This document shows positions 17,788 to 26,179 of a DNA stretch of 64,000 nucleotides, piece by piece. This stretch comes from an uncultured Amylibacter sp. (GTDB lineage Bacteria > Pseudomonadota > Alphaproteobacteria > Rhodobacterales > Rhodobacteraceae). The stretch lies in contig OX044354.1 of assembly GCA_943846615.1 (NCBI GenBank), forward strand, positions 2,497,001 through 2,561,000, read 5' to 3'. The notes beneath the pieces were generated by a model. The model did not search any database, was not told the DNA's origin, and saw only the letters and a program-made list of their open reading frames with translations. Positions within the stretch are counted from its first letter, which is position 1. Every line of letters starts with the position of its first letter. A program made the translations under genes and the position numbers.

Positions 17788-18003
17788 TTATGTTCCGCGG
17801 CTGTGAATGCGGTTGTAAAGTTTGGTGATGATTTGACTACCTGTCTTTTCGAACATGAACGGAAGGATAGCATGGATGAATGCAGCACCCGCTGCCGCGA
17901 ACAACCAAAAACTGAATGTTAGGGCGAACCACATGTGTTGGATGAATGTTTCATCCACGGACGCAGGGTGTTGAGTGAAGAGTTGCGCGATTTTTTGTGA
18001 CAT
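17788..18003 (-). CDS. Small DUF6356-like membrane protein
   Basis: A 71-residue protein with QHPASVDETFIQHM at the N-terminus and one or two hydrophobic segments (FALTFSFWLFAAAGAAFIHA) ending in PFMFEKTGSQII. This is the DUF6356 pattern, common in alphaproteobacteria and functionally unknown. ATG 18003 has AAGGATC nine bases upstream; the much longer open frame on this strand has no support. It is convergent with the deacylase gene and divergent from the Lrp regulator. Confidence 0.75.
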   Translation of the reverse strand: MSQKIAQLFTQHPASVDETFIQHMWFALTFSFWLFAAAGAAFIHAILPFMFEKTGSQIITKLYNRIHSRGT

Positions 18004-18101
18004 GTTTTGATCCTTTTGTTGGGTTGAATGTAGCGTGGCCGTTTGATTGATGTGTCCCAAAGGATGATTGAGTTTTGTAAAATTTTGGGATAATATCCCG
18101 T

Positions 18102-18563
18102 ATGGACATAAAAATTGATGATATTGACCTGAAAATCCTGCGATTGTTACAGGAAGATGCTCAGCAGAGTGTTGATCAGCTGTCGGAAAAGGTATCCTTG
18201 TCGCGCAATGCTTGTTGGCGACGTGTGAAGGCATTGGACGAGGCGGGGGTGATCCGTGCAAAAGTGGCGTTATTGGACGCGGATGCGCTGGGGTTGGGAT
18301 TGCAGGCCATTGTGATGATCCGTGCGCTGGCCCATACGTCGTCATGGACACAATCGTTTCAAGATGCGGTGAGATATATGCCCGAAATTATGGGTGCGTA
18401 TCGTACAACGGGTGATTTGGATTATGTTTTGCGCGTGCGTGTAGCGGATATCAATGCATATGATCGGTTTTACAAAGATTTAACCGCACGGGTGGATATT
18501 GCAGACGTTTCAGCCAGTTTTGTGATGGAAGAGATCAAAGACACCACCGCATTGCCGATTTAG
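18102..18563 (+). CDS. Lrp/AsnC family transcriptional regulator (DoeX-like by context)
   Basis: A 153-residue regulator. The N-terminal winged helix opens with DDIDLKILRLLQEDAQQSV and contains LSEKVSLSRNACWRRVKALDEAGVI (recognition helix). The C-terminal RAM/AsnC ligand domain ends with the family-like VMEEIKDTTALPI. Its closeness to the doeA-like and deacylase genes suggests the DoeX role of sensing an ectoine-derived diamino acid. That link is inference; another amino acid is possible. Confidence 0.9.
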   Translation: MDIKIDDIDLKILRLLQEDAQQSVDQLSEKVSLSRNACWRRVKALDEAGVIRAKVALLDADALGLGLQAIVMIRALAHTSSWTQSFQDAVRYMPEIMGAYRTTGDLDYVLRVRVADINAYDRFYKDLTARVDIADVSASFVMEEIKDTTALPI

Positions 18564-18625
18564 GTCTATTTCGTGAAAATCCCGCTTGCATCCCCTGATT
18601 AGGTTTTGCATATAAGCAAGACGTT

Positions 18626-18699
18626 GCGGGTGTTGTGTAATGGTAAGACCTCAGCCTTCCAAGCTGATGACACGGGTTCGATTCCCGTCACCCGCTCCA
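18626..18699 (+). tRNA. tRNA-Gly (anticodon TCC)
   Basis: A 74-base cloverleaf including the encoded CCA. The acceptor stem GCGGGTG pairs with CACCCGC, discriminator T. The anticodon loop is CTTCCAA with anticodon TCC, and the T arm is ACGGGTTCGATTCCCGT. All stems close by hand. Confidence 0.97.
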
Positions 18700-18782
18700 G
18701 TTTCTCTTATATCAAATATGTGTTTTGCTTGATTGTTTGCGGGCATGGGCGCTAGCGTATCGTTGACGATATGGGGGCTAAT

Positions 18783-19532
18783 ATGATTGCAAGTTTGATG
18801 ATGTATGTGCGGCCCGAATTGCACACAGCGCATGAGCGGTTTTGGTCGTTAATCCGCGAGCGTTTGGCAGAGGCGGGCATTGATGCTCCTGCGACGTTAT
18901 CCCAAGCTGTGGACGAATTTACTGTCTGGAAGCATCCTGAACTGGCGCTAAGCCAGACATGTGGGATGCCGTATCGGTTATGGTTGCATGATCAAGTGGA
19001 GTTGGTTGGCACGCCTGATTATGGATTGACGGGCTGTCCGCCTGGGTTTTATCGCAGTGCAATTGTTGTGCGACGTGATGATACACGTGATGAATTGGAT
19101 GCGTTTCGCGACGCGGTGTTTGCGTATAATCAAACGTTTTCGCAATCTGGTTATGCGGCGATGTGGGCGCATTTGAAGCCGCATGGGTTTTGGTTTGAAA
19201 ACAGTTTGCACACCGAACAACATATCCTGTCCGCGCGGGCGGTTAGTGATGGGCGCGCGGATATTGCGGCGCTGGATGCGGTGACGTGGCGGATTTTGCG
19301 GAAATACGAAGGTTTTGCACAGGAATTACGGGTTTTGGATTGGACGGCGCCAACGCCTGGATTACCGTTGATCACTGGAATGGGGCAAAATTCAAATGAC
19401 GTATTTGATGCGGTTGAGGCCGCTATTTTGCTGCTGGGCGCGGATGACCGCGCGGCGTTAGGAATTCAAGGGATCGTGAGGATCCCCAAAGAGGCATATC
19501 TAAAAGTGGGAAATCCGCCCGCGGTTTCGTAA
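18783..19532 (+). CDS. PhnD-like substrate-binding domain protein without signal peptide
   Basis: About 249 residues with the layout of PhnD/SsuA-type periplasmic binding domains: an N-terminal beta-alpha segment (IASLMMYVRPELHTAHERFW), the LSQTCGMPYRL stretch, YRSAIVVRRDD and the late GRADIAALDAVTWRIL, the last being a hallmark of phosphonate-type binding proteins. No signal peptide is visible, which is usual for the stand-alone cytoplasmic members of this group. ATG 18783 is preferred over ATG 18771 because of GGGGG spacing. No transporter genes adjoin it, so the ligand is unknown. Confidence 0.75.
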   Translation: MIASLMMYVRPELHTAHERFWSLIRERLAEAGIDAPATLSQAVDEFTVWKHPELALSQTCGMPYRLWLHDQVELVGTPDYGLTGCPPGFYRSAIVVRRDDTRDELDAFRDAVFAYNQTFSQSGYAAMWAHLKPHGFWFENSLHTEQHILSARAVSDGRADIAALDAVTWRILRKYEGFAQELRVLDWTAPTPGLPLITGMGQNSNDVFDAVEAAILLLGADDRAALGIQGIVRIPKEAYLKVGNPPAVS

Positions 19533-19609
19533 CAAGTACATACAATTCTAATGAATTTTAGCGTGTGAAACTGTGAAGTTAAGTGCTTCTTAAGTTGGCT
19601 CCCATAGTT

Positions 19610-19635
19610 CGAACCTGTAGAAAATTGGAGGTTCG
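19610..19635 (+). promoter_or_regulatory. Hairpin overlapping the H-NOX ribosome binding site
   Basis: CGAACCT (19610-19616) can pair with AGGTTCG (19629-19635) across a 12-base loop. The 3' arm includes the AGG of the GGAGG Shine-Dalgarno, and the stem ends one base before ATG 19637. Folding would hide the ribosome binding site. Confidence 0.5.
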
Positions 19636-19636
19636 T

Positions 19637-20182
19637 ATGAAAGGTGTTGTGTTTGTTGAGTTGTTGTCGATGGCCGAAAGTGTTGCCGGTGAAGACGCAG
19701 TTGATGATATTATTGACAGTTTAGATTTGGAATCTGGCGGGGCGTATACATCCGTTGGAATTTATCCGTGCAGCGAGTTGATGACGATTGTTCAGGCGTT
19801 CAGTGATGCGTTGGACGCGCCGGTTTCGGACTTACAACGTCAGTTTGGATCATGGATGTTTCGTAAATTTGTTGATGGGTACCCCGCGTTTTTCGTGGGA
19901 AAAACCGACGCGTTTATGATGCTGGAATCCATCGAAAACGAGGTGCATGTAGAGGTGCGAAAACTGTATCCAGAAGTGGAATTGCCCAGTTTTGATACGC
20001 GACGTGAAGATGATGGTAGTTTGGTAATGTCATATCGTTCTGAGCGTCCATTGGTCGATTTTTGCCATGGGATGATTTTGGCCTGTGTCGAACATTTCGA
20101 AACAGAAATGACAATTGAAACCATACCAAAAACTGTTGATGGCATGTTTGCCGCTGATTTTCAGATAAGTCACGCTGCATGA
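19637..20182 (+). CDS. hnoX: H-NOX heme nitric oxide sensor
   Basis: A soluble 181-residue heme sensor. [11 protein letters not shown] supplies the proximal heme ligand His104, LPSF contains the conserved Pro that distorts heme, and MSYRSERPL is the YxSxR propionate-binding motif (Tyr133, Ser135, Arg137). Size and full-length colinearity match bacterial H-NOX. No obvious distal Tyr typical of O2 binders was identified, which would suggest NO sensing, but alignment is needed. The stop overlaps the kinase start by four bases (ATGA), so the two are co-translated. Confidence 0.92.
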   Translation: MKGVVFVELLSMAESVAGEDAVDDIIDSLDLESGGAYTSVGIYPCSELMTIVQAFSDALDAPVSDLQRQFGSWMFRKFVDGYPAFFVGKTDAFMMLESIENEVHVEVRKLYPEVELPSFDTRREDDGSLVMSYRSERPLVDFCHGMILACVEHFETEMTIETIPKTVDGMFAADFQISHAA

Positions 20183-21552
20183 TTCCAACGCGGTCACATA
20201 GCGGTCCAACGACGGATCATGTTTCAAGAAAGCGGTATCATCGTATGCAAAATGCATGTCGCGAAGCCGAGCGTTTGTTGGAAGAGAAGAGCCGTGAAGT
20301 TTGGGATGTAAACCAAGAGTTAAAAAGGCAGGCCGAGGGGCTAGAAATAGCTGTGCAGGAACGCACAGCAGATTTGATCAGGCAACAGGTTGCTGCCGAA
20401 GAAGCGAACAAGGCGAAAACCGTGTTTTTGGCTAGTATGAGCCATGAAATCCGTACGCCGTTAAACGGCGTATTGGGTATGGCAGAGGCGTTGTTGGACA
20501 CAAAATTGGAACCCGAACAAAAAGAGATGAGCGCGACGATTGTGGATTCGGGCAAGATCCTGTTGGCGGTATTAAATGATATTCTGGATATTTCCAAAAT
20601 TGAATCGGGCCAGTTGGAAATCGAAAGTGAAGTTTTTGATGTGGAAGCCTTGTTTGATAGCATTGCCAAATTATACGGGCCCAAAGCACGCGAAAAAGAT
20701 CTGGCGATGGCGGTTGAACTGAGCGCAAGAGCAAAGCGTTGGGCCATAGGCGATGCGCTGCGTATAAAACAAGTGATTGGCAATCTGATTTCTAATGCAG
20801 TGAAGTTCACCCAAACGGGTGGCGTCATGGTGGACGTCGATGTCACGCAGGGAGCTAATGATCAGTATCAATTGTCTTTCGCGGTTGGGGATACGGGAGA
20901 AGGCATTCCCGCGGATAAGCTGGACCGCTTGTTCAAACCATTTTCCCAAGTCGACAATTCGGTTTCGCGTAAATATGGTGGCACAGGTTTGGGGTTGTCG
21001 ATTTCGCAACAGTTTTGCAGGTTGATGGGGGGCGAAATAACGGTTGAAAGCACGCCCAATGTTGGATCAGTGTTTACAGCAGTGTTGGATATTGAATTGG
21101 CTAAAAAACCCGTTGAAAAGGCCAAGAATACATTGCTGGTGGATGCCACCATGCAGCAAAAGAAATGGCGTATTTTGGTGGCTGAAGACAATAAAACCAA
21201 CCGTATGGTTTTGAACAAGTATTTAAGCCGTTACGAGCTGGATATATGTTTCGTAGAAAATGGTAAGCTGGCGGTCGAGGAACACGCGGCGGGTATTTTC
21301 GACGTTATCTTGATGGATGTAAATATGCCCGAAATGGATGGTGTTACGGCAACTAAACTGATCCGCGAGGCCGAAGGAATATCAGGCCAAGACCGCACGC
21401 CAATTATCGCATTAACGGCGAATACCATGGCGGATCAGGTGACAGAATATATCGCCAGTGGTGTTGACCGCCATTTGGGTAAACCATTTAAAAAAGACGT
21501 GTTAATAGAATTGATTTCTGAAGCATTGCGAACTGATTGGAAAAATGCCTGA
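20179..21552 (+). CDS. H-NOX-associated hybrid histidine kinase (HnoK-like)
   Basis: A soluble 457-residue hybrid kinase. A coiled coil spans about residues 20-80 ([13 protein letters not shown] onward). The HisKA H-box [14 protein letters not shown] has phospho-His89. HATPase motifs follow: N-box [10 protein letters not shown]1 DTGEGIP, G2 GGTGLGLS. The receiver has acidic pair AEDN, phospho-Asp380 in [11 protein letters not shown] and Lys435 in LGKPF. No transmembrane segment or own sensor domain is present, as expected for a kinase controlled by the separate H-NOX protein. NO-bound H-NOX usually inhibits such kinases. A downstream phosphotransfer partner is not adjacent. Confidence 0.92.
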   Translation: MIPTRSHSGPTTDHVSRKRYHRMQNACREAERLLEEKSREVWDVNQELKRQAEGLEIAVQERTADLIRQQVAAEEANKAKTVFLASMSHEIRTPLNGVLGMAEALLDTKLEPEQKEMSATIVDSGKILLAVLNDILDISKIESGQLEIESEVFDVEALFDSIAKLYGPKAREKDLAMAVELSARAKRWAIGDALRIKQVIGNLISNAVKFTQTGGVMVDVDVTQGANDQYQLSFAVGDTGEGIPADKLDRLFKPFSQVDNSVSRKYGGTGLGLSISQQFCRLMGGEITVESTPNVGSVFTAVLDIELAKKPVEKAKNTLLVDATMQQKKWRILVAEDNKTNRMVLNKYLSRYELDICFVENGKLAVEEHAAGIFDVILMDVNMPEMDGVTATKLIREAEGISGQDRTPIIALTANTMADQVTEYIASGVDRHLGKPFKKDVLIELISEALRTDWKNA

Positions 21553-21661
21553 TCGTATTTTTGCGATGATGGTATAATAATTTCAAACAGACGGAATTGA
21601 TATCTTGAAGCAACGCCCATTGCGTTGTATCGATACGGTTAAAATTCCGAAAGTTGAATAT

Positions 21662-23452
21662 ATGTCTACGCCTGAATCGACACGATCCATTTCCGAAGAC
21701 CGCGCCAAAGGTAAAGACGTTGGTGCGTTACGCGGACTGATCCCATTCTTGAAGCCCTATAAATGGACTGTTTTTGCATCCCTGTTCATGTTGACGTTTA
21801 CGGCGGCGATTTCGTTGATTTTGCCGTTGGCGGTGCGTGGTATCGTGGATGGGTTTGGTCAGGATATTGACCAGCTGGATCGCTACTTTATGTGGGCAAT
21901 TATTGTGGCGGGTTTATTGGCCATTGGATCCGCGTTGCGTTATGCCTTGGTGACGCGATTGGGCGAACGCGTTGTCGCCGATATTCGCCGTGCGGTTTAT
22001 GATAAAATGATTGGCATGAGCCCCGCGTATTACGAACGCATTATGACAGGCGAAGTGTTAAGCCGCATCACGACGGACACAACGTTGATCCTGTCGGTGA
22101 TTGGATCGTATCTGTCGTTTGCGCTGCGCAATGCGATTATGTTTTTTGGTGGTTTGATCCTGTTGTTCATTACATCGGCAAAATTAACCGGTTTGGTTTT
22201 GTTGATTGTGCCATTTATTTTAATCCCCATTTTTGGCATTGGTCGTCGCGTGCGGGTTTTAAGTAAATTGAACCAAGACAAAATCGCTGAGAGTTCTGGA
22301 AACGCATCAGAGAGCCTGCTGGCCAGCCAGACGGTACAGGCATTCACGCATGAGGCAACATCGCGAAATCTGTTTGGGCGCCTGACTGAAGAGGCATTTG
22401 ATGCCACGCGCAAACGTGTGAAAATTCGTGCGTTTATGACGGCGATCGTTATTTTCCTGATCTTTACAGGGGTTGTCGCCGTGATTTGGATCGGTGCGCG
22501 GGATGTGAAATCTGGGGCGATGACAGCAGGTGTTTTGGTACAGTTTGTGATCTATGCCGTTATGGTTGGCGCGTCTGTGACGGCATTCGCGGAATTCTGG
22601 GGTGAAATGCAACGCGCGGCAGGGGCTACAGAACGTCTGGTTGAATTGTTGCATGCCGATGATGTGGTCAAGGATCCAGATACGCCTGATGAATTGGCCT
22701 TGCCTGTTACGGGCCGTGTTGGTTTTGAAAACCTGACATTTCATTATCCTAGCCGTCCCAAGGTTGCGGCATTGGATGGGTTTGATTTGGATATTAAACC
22801 CGGTGAAACGGTTGCATTGGTTGGGCCATCGGGCGCGGGTAAGTCGACGATTTTCCAGTTGTTGATGCGGTTTTTCGATCCCTCATCTGGGAAGATTACA
22901 TTGGATGGAAAGCCGATCCAAACGCTGGCGCGTGAGGATTTTCGCCAGCATCTGGCCATGGTGCCACAAGATCCCGTAATTTTTGGTACATCAGCGATGG
23001 AAAACATCCGTTTTGGTCGCCCAGGTGCCAGTGACGCCGAGGTGATAGATGCTGCCAAGGCGGCGGCGGCGCATGATTTCCTGACGGCGTTGCCTGATGG
23101 GTATGACAGTTATGTAGGTGAGCGTGGCGTGATGTTATCGGGTGGACAAAAGCAACGGTTGGCGATTGCACGGGCGATTTTGCGTGATGCGCCGATTTTG
23201 TTGTTAGACGAAGCAACCAGCGCGTTGGATGCCGAGAGTGAGTACGCGGTGCAACAGGCTGTGGATGCACTATCTCACAAACGCACGACATTGATTGTGG
23301 CGCATCGATTGGCAACTGTGAAAAAGGCGGATCGGATTGTGGTTATGGATGCGGGAAGAATCGTGGCGCAGGGTACACACAAGGAATTGGTGGCTGAGGG
23401 TGGTTTGTACGCGCGTTTAGCGAAATTACAATTTACAGAGGAAATGCCTTAA
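21662..23452 (+). CDS. ABC exporter, fused permease-ATPase (lipid A / multidrug exporter type)
   Basis: A 596-residue half-transporter. The N-terminal ABC transmembrane domain has about six helices (starting GLIPFLKPYKWTVFASLFML) with the coupling segment GEVLSRITTDT. The nucleotide-binding domain has Walker A GPSGAGKSTIFQLL, Q-loop MVPQDPVIF, signature LSGGQKQRLAIARAI, Walker B ILLLDEATSALD and H-loop VAHRL. It acts as a homodimer exporting a lipid or hydrophobic compound. ATG 21662 is used; the frame extends 19 codons upstream to a TTG. MsbA-like by layout, substrate not determinable. Confidence 0.9.
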   Translation: MSTPESTRSISEDRAKGKDVGALRGLIPFLKPYKWTVFASLFMLTFTAAISLILPLAVRGIVDGFGQDIDQLDRYFMWAIIVAGLLAIGSALRYALVTRLGERVVADIRRAVYDKMIGMSPAYYERIMTGEVLSRITTDTTLILSVIGSYLSFALRNAIMFFGGLILLFITSAKLTGLVLLIVPFILIPIFGIGRRVRVLSKLNQDKIAESSGNASESLLASQTVQAFTHEATSRNLFGRLTEEAFDATRKRVKIRAFMTAIVIFLIFTGVVAVIWIGARDVKSGAMTAGVLVQFVIYAVMVGASVTAFAEFWGEMQRAAGATERLVELLHADDVVKDPDTPDELALPVTGRVGFENLTFHYPSRPKVAALDGFDLDIKPGETVALVGPSGAGKSTIFQLLMRFFDPSSGKITLDGKPIQTLAREDFRQHLAMVPQDPVIFGTSAMENIRFGRPGASDAEVIDAAKAAAAHDFLTALPDGYDSYVGERGVMLSGGQKQRLAIARAILRDAPILLLDEATSALDAESEYAVQQAVDALSHKRTTLIVAHRLATVKKADRIVVMDAGRIVAQGTHKELVAEGGLYARLAKLQFTEEMP

Positions 23453-23517
23453 GTTCTTGCAATATGGTTAAGGATACTTACGTTTGGCCTATGTAATAAC
23501 CCAACAAGGAGGGTCAG

Positions 23518-23943
23518 ATGGGCCTATTAAGTTTTGCAGCCAACGTCGGTAAAAGCCTATTCGGCAAAGACGACGACGAAGAAAAAGCAACAGAAGCGTT
23601 GAACAAAGAAATCACCGATTTGGGTCTGGACGCCGAAGGCGTGGACATCAAAGTTGAAGGTGACAAAGTTGTTATGGCAGGCACGCCAAAATCAACATCA
23701 ATCAAAGAGAAAATCATGTTGGCATTGGGCAACGTGAAGGGCATTTCTGCCGTTGCTGATGACACAGACAATAATGACGAAGGCGTTTTTCATACTGTTG
23801 AAAAGGGCGATACTTTGTGGGCGATTGCCGCGAAAACAATGGGTAATGGCGCGAAATACGAAGAGATTTTCGAAGCTAACAAACCAATGTTGACACACCC
23901 TGATAAAATTTATCCAGGTCAGGTTTTGCGCATCCCTGCGTAA
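23518..23943 (+). CDS. kbp: BON-LysM protein, Kbp/YgaU family
   Basis: A 141-residue protein with the domain order of E. coli Kbp, a cytoplasmic potassium-binding protein. MGLLSFAANVGKSLFG is a short N-terminus like Kbp, a BON domain follows (residues about 25-75, including VKGISAVADD), and the LysM domain is FHTVEKGDTLWAIAAKTMG through ANKPMLTHPDKIYPGQ. There is no signal peptide. GGAGG sits just upstream and a terminator follows. The ANKPML..PDKIYPGQVLRIP ending is nearly identical to my memory of E. coli Kbp. Confidence 0.9.
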   Translation: MGLLSFAANVGKSLFGKDDDEEKATEALNKEITDLGLDAEGVDIKVEGDKVVMAGTPKSTSIKEKIMLALGNVKGISAVADDTDNNDEGVFHTVEKGDTLWAIAAKTMGNGAKYEEIFEANKPMLTHPDKIYPGQVLRIPA

Positions 23944-23963
23944 GAATACACAAATCGTTTCGA

Positions 23964-23992
23964 AAAGGGTGGCTTTGGCCGCCCTTTTTTTT
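23964..23992 (+). terminator. Rho-independent terminator of kbp
   Basis: AAAAGGGTGGC, loop TTT, GGCCGCCCTTTTTTTT: a seven-pair stem with one G-T pair and eight T. Confidence 0.88.
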
Positions 23993-24064
23993 CGCTACGT
24001 TACATTTGAATTTTGTGCGTCGCTGGATTAACGTCAACGTCACTAAGGTCTGGGAGGACAGCAC

Positions 24065-25963
24065 ATGAACTATGACTTTGCGAACAGCGCAGACGTGCAA
24101 GCAATTGAATCGGAAATGCCGATTGGGGATCGTTGGGCGGCGAAGACTGTTTTTCAACAGCTATCGCATACGCGCGATGCCCATGGCGCGCGCCCCGCGG
24201 TAAGTTTTCAGCTGAAATCTGGACCGAAGGATAAGAATATAACGCTGAGCTATAATGATCTGACTGATCGGGTGGCGCAGGCGGCGAACCTGTTTCGATC
24301 ACTGGGTGTTGGTCCCGATGATGTTGTAGCTTATTTATTACCGACCAGCCATGAAACGTTGATCACCATGTTGGGTGGGATGACGGCGGGTATTGTAGCA
24401 CCAATTAATCCGACCCTGTCGCCCGAACATATCTCTGCGTTACTGAAAGAGGTAAACGCCAAGGTTTTGGTGACGATGAAACCGTTCCCGAAAACGGATG
24501 TGGCGCAGTTGGCACATGCCGCGGCGGCCGAGGCGGAATGTGTTCAGACCATTGTTGAGGTCGACTTATTACCGCATTTGTCACCGCCTTTGTCGTGGAT
24601 TGTGCCGCTGATCCGTCCGAAGGTTGAGGTGAACCATTCTGCGGATGTAATCGAATTCAATAGCGCATTGGCAGGACAAAGCACGACGTTGGATTTTGCA
24701 GAGCGCGATGATGATCCGATCTGTGCATACTTTCATACTGGTGGGACTACCGGTATGCCAAAAGTCTCCCAGCACCGACATTCGGGTGCGTTGTATAATG
24801 GATGGCTGGGTGCGAACCTGTTGATGGATGAAAAGGATATTGTGATCTGTCCGATGCCACTATTCCACGTTTTTGCGGCCTATCCAGCGTGGTTGGTCAT
24901 TATGACCGCTGGTGCGCATATGGTGATGCCAACGCCTGCGGGGTATCGCGGGGATGGGGTTTTTGATAATTTCTGGAAACTGGTGGAGCGTTACAAGGGA
25001 ACGTTTATTATCACGGTTCCCACGGCGGCGGCGGCATTGATGCAGCGCCCTGTGGATGCGGATATTTCCAGCCTGAAGAACGCGTTTTGTGGATCGGCGC
25101 CGTTACCCGTCGAACTATTTAACAAGTTCCAAGAAACCACGGGTGTGTCAATTCTTGAGGGTTATGGCATGACCGAGGCTACGTGTTTGGTGTCATGTAA
25201 TCCGCCCGATGGCGAGCGTAAGATAGGATCCGTTGGATTGCCGTTGCCGTATACAGATGTGCGTATTTTGCATATGGATGCCAAGGGTAAAGTGACCAAG
25301 GAATGTAAAACAGGCGAGACGGGTGAGGTTTGCATTTCAAATCCTGGCGTGGTTGTCGGCGCGACCTATACCGATCCGGCCAAGAATAAGATGCTGTATG
25401 CGGATAAGAAATATATGCGTTCGGGCGATTTGGGGTATTTGGACGGTGATGGTTATCTGTGGCTGACGGGACGATCCAAGGACGTGATTATGCGTGGCGG
25501 TCATAATATTGATCCTGCGATTATTGAGGAAGCATTGGCTGGGCATCCAGCGGTGGCGTTTGCTGGGGCGATTGGGCAGCCTGATAGCTATGCGGGGGAA
25601 TTGCCCTGTGCCTATGTTGAGCTAATTGCGGGCTCAGAGGTGACCGTAGATGAGTTGATTGCCCATGCCCGGGAACATGTTTCGGATCCAGCGGCCTGTC
25701 CAAAGTATATTGAGGTATTGGATGCGTTGCCGAAGACAGCTGTGGGGAAGGTTTTCAAGCCTGATTTACGTCGTTCGGCGATCACGCGTGTTTATGATGC
25801 GGCGTTGGAAAATGCGGGTGTCAGCGCGCGGGTTATTTCCGTAGATGAGGATAAGAAATTGGGCTTGGTTGCCAAAATTTCGAACCCTGACGGGAATGTC
25901 AGTGATAAGGATATTCAGGCAATTTTGGGTAAGTTTACCCGCCCTTGGGCTTGGGCTGAATAA
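24065..25963 (+). CDS. Acyl-CoA synthetase (AMP-forming, FadD-like)
   Basis: A 632-residue adenylate-forming enzyme that activates a carboxylic acid to its CoA thioester. Motifs: P-loop-like AYFHTGGTTGMPK (residues about 220-232), LEGYGMTEATC, the hinge/AMP motif MRSGDLGYLDGDGYLWLTGRSKD, and C-terminal LPKTAVGKVFKPDLR with the catalytic Lys. No signal peptide. Acyl chain length cannot be judged. It stands alone between two terminators. Confidence 0.9.
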   Translation: MNYDFANSADVQAIESEMPIGDRWAAKTVFQQLSHTRDAHGARPAVSFQLKSGPKDKNITLSYNDLTDRVAQAANLFRSLGVGPDDVVAYLLPTSHETLITMLGGMTAGIVAPINPTLSPEHISALLKEVNAKVLVTMKPFPKTDVAQLAHAAAAEAECVQTIVEVDLLPHLSPPLSWIVPLIRPKVEVNHSADVIEFNSALAGQSTTLDFAERDDDPICAYFHTGGTTGMPKVSQHRHSGALYNGWLGANLLMDEKDIVICPMPLFHVFAAYPAWLVIMTAGAHMVMPTPAGYRGDGVFDNFWKLVERYKGTFIITVPTAAAALMQRPVDADISSLKNAFCGSAPLPVELFNKFQETTGVSILEGYGMTEATCLVSCNPPDGERKIGSVGLPLPYTDVRILHMDAKGKVTKECKTGETGEVCISNPGVVVGATYTDPAKNKMLYADKKYMRSGDLGYLDGDGYLWLTGRSKDVIMRGGHNIDPAIIEEALAGHPAVAFAGAIGQPDSYAGELPCAYVELIAGSEVTVDELIAHAREHVSDPAACPKYIEVLDALPKTAVGKVFKPDLRRSAITRVYDAALENAGVSARVISVDEDKKLGLVAKISNPDGNVSDKDIQAILGKFTRPWAWAE

Positions 25964-25982
25964 ATCAGGATTAATGATTTTG

Positions 25983-26010
25983 AGGGGCGGTCAGTTTGGC
26001 CGCCTTTTTC
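25983..26010 (+). terminator. Rho-independent terminator of the acyl-CoA synthetase gene
   Basis: GGGGCGGTCAGTTTGGCCGCC followed by TTTTT: a GGCGG/CCGCC stem with additional A/T closing pairs and a T-run, 20 bases past the stop. Confidence 0.82.
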
Positions 26011-26019
26011 ATTTTGGGA

Positions 26020-26037
26020 ATGTCCCCATGGGGACAT
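26020..26037. promoter_or_regulatory. Perfect 18-bp palindrome upstream of the HisKA-receiver gene
   Basis: ATGTCCCCATGGGGACAT is an exact palindrome, 143 bases before GTG 26180. It has no T-run and lies beyond the terminator, so a dimeric-regulator operator is more likely than a terminator. The protein is unknown. Confidence 0.45.
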
Positions 26038-26179
26038 GATTTATCTATCTGATTCTAAAACATAAAAAATTTAATGAGATTTTGTCACGGTAGCACTTCA
26101 TTCTTACAAATGAATGGACGAAAGCAACATTCGTTTAACATTTCGGTCATATGGTATGATGAAACATTAGGAATACGCC

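Noticed and set aside
18004-18351. N-terminal extension of the DUF6356 frame on the minus strand
   Set aside because: Pro/His-rich, overlaps the Lrp regulator, and the family-like protein starts at ATG 18003 with a good ribosome site.
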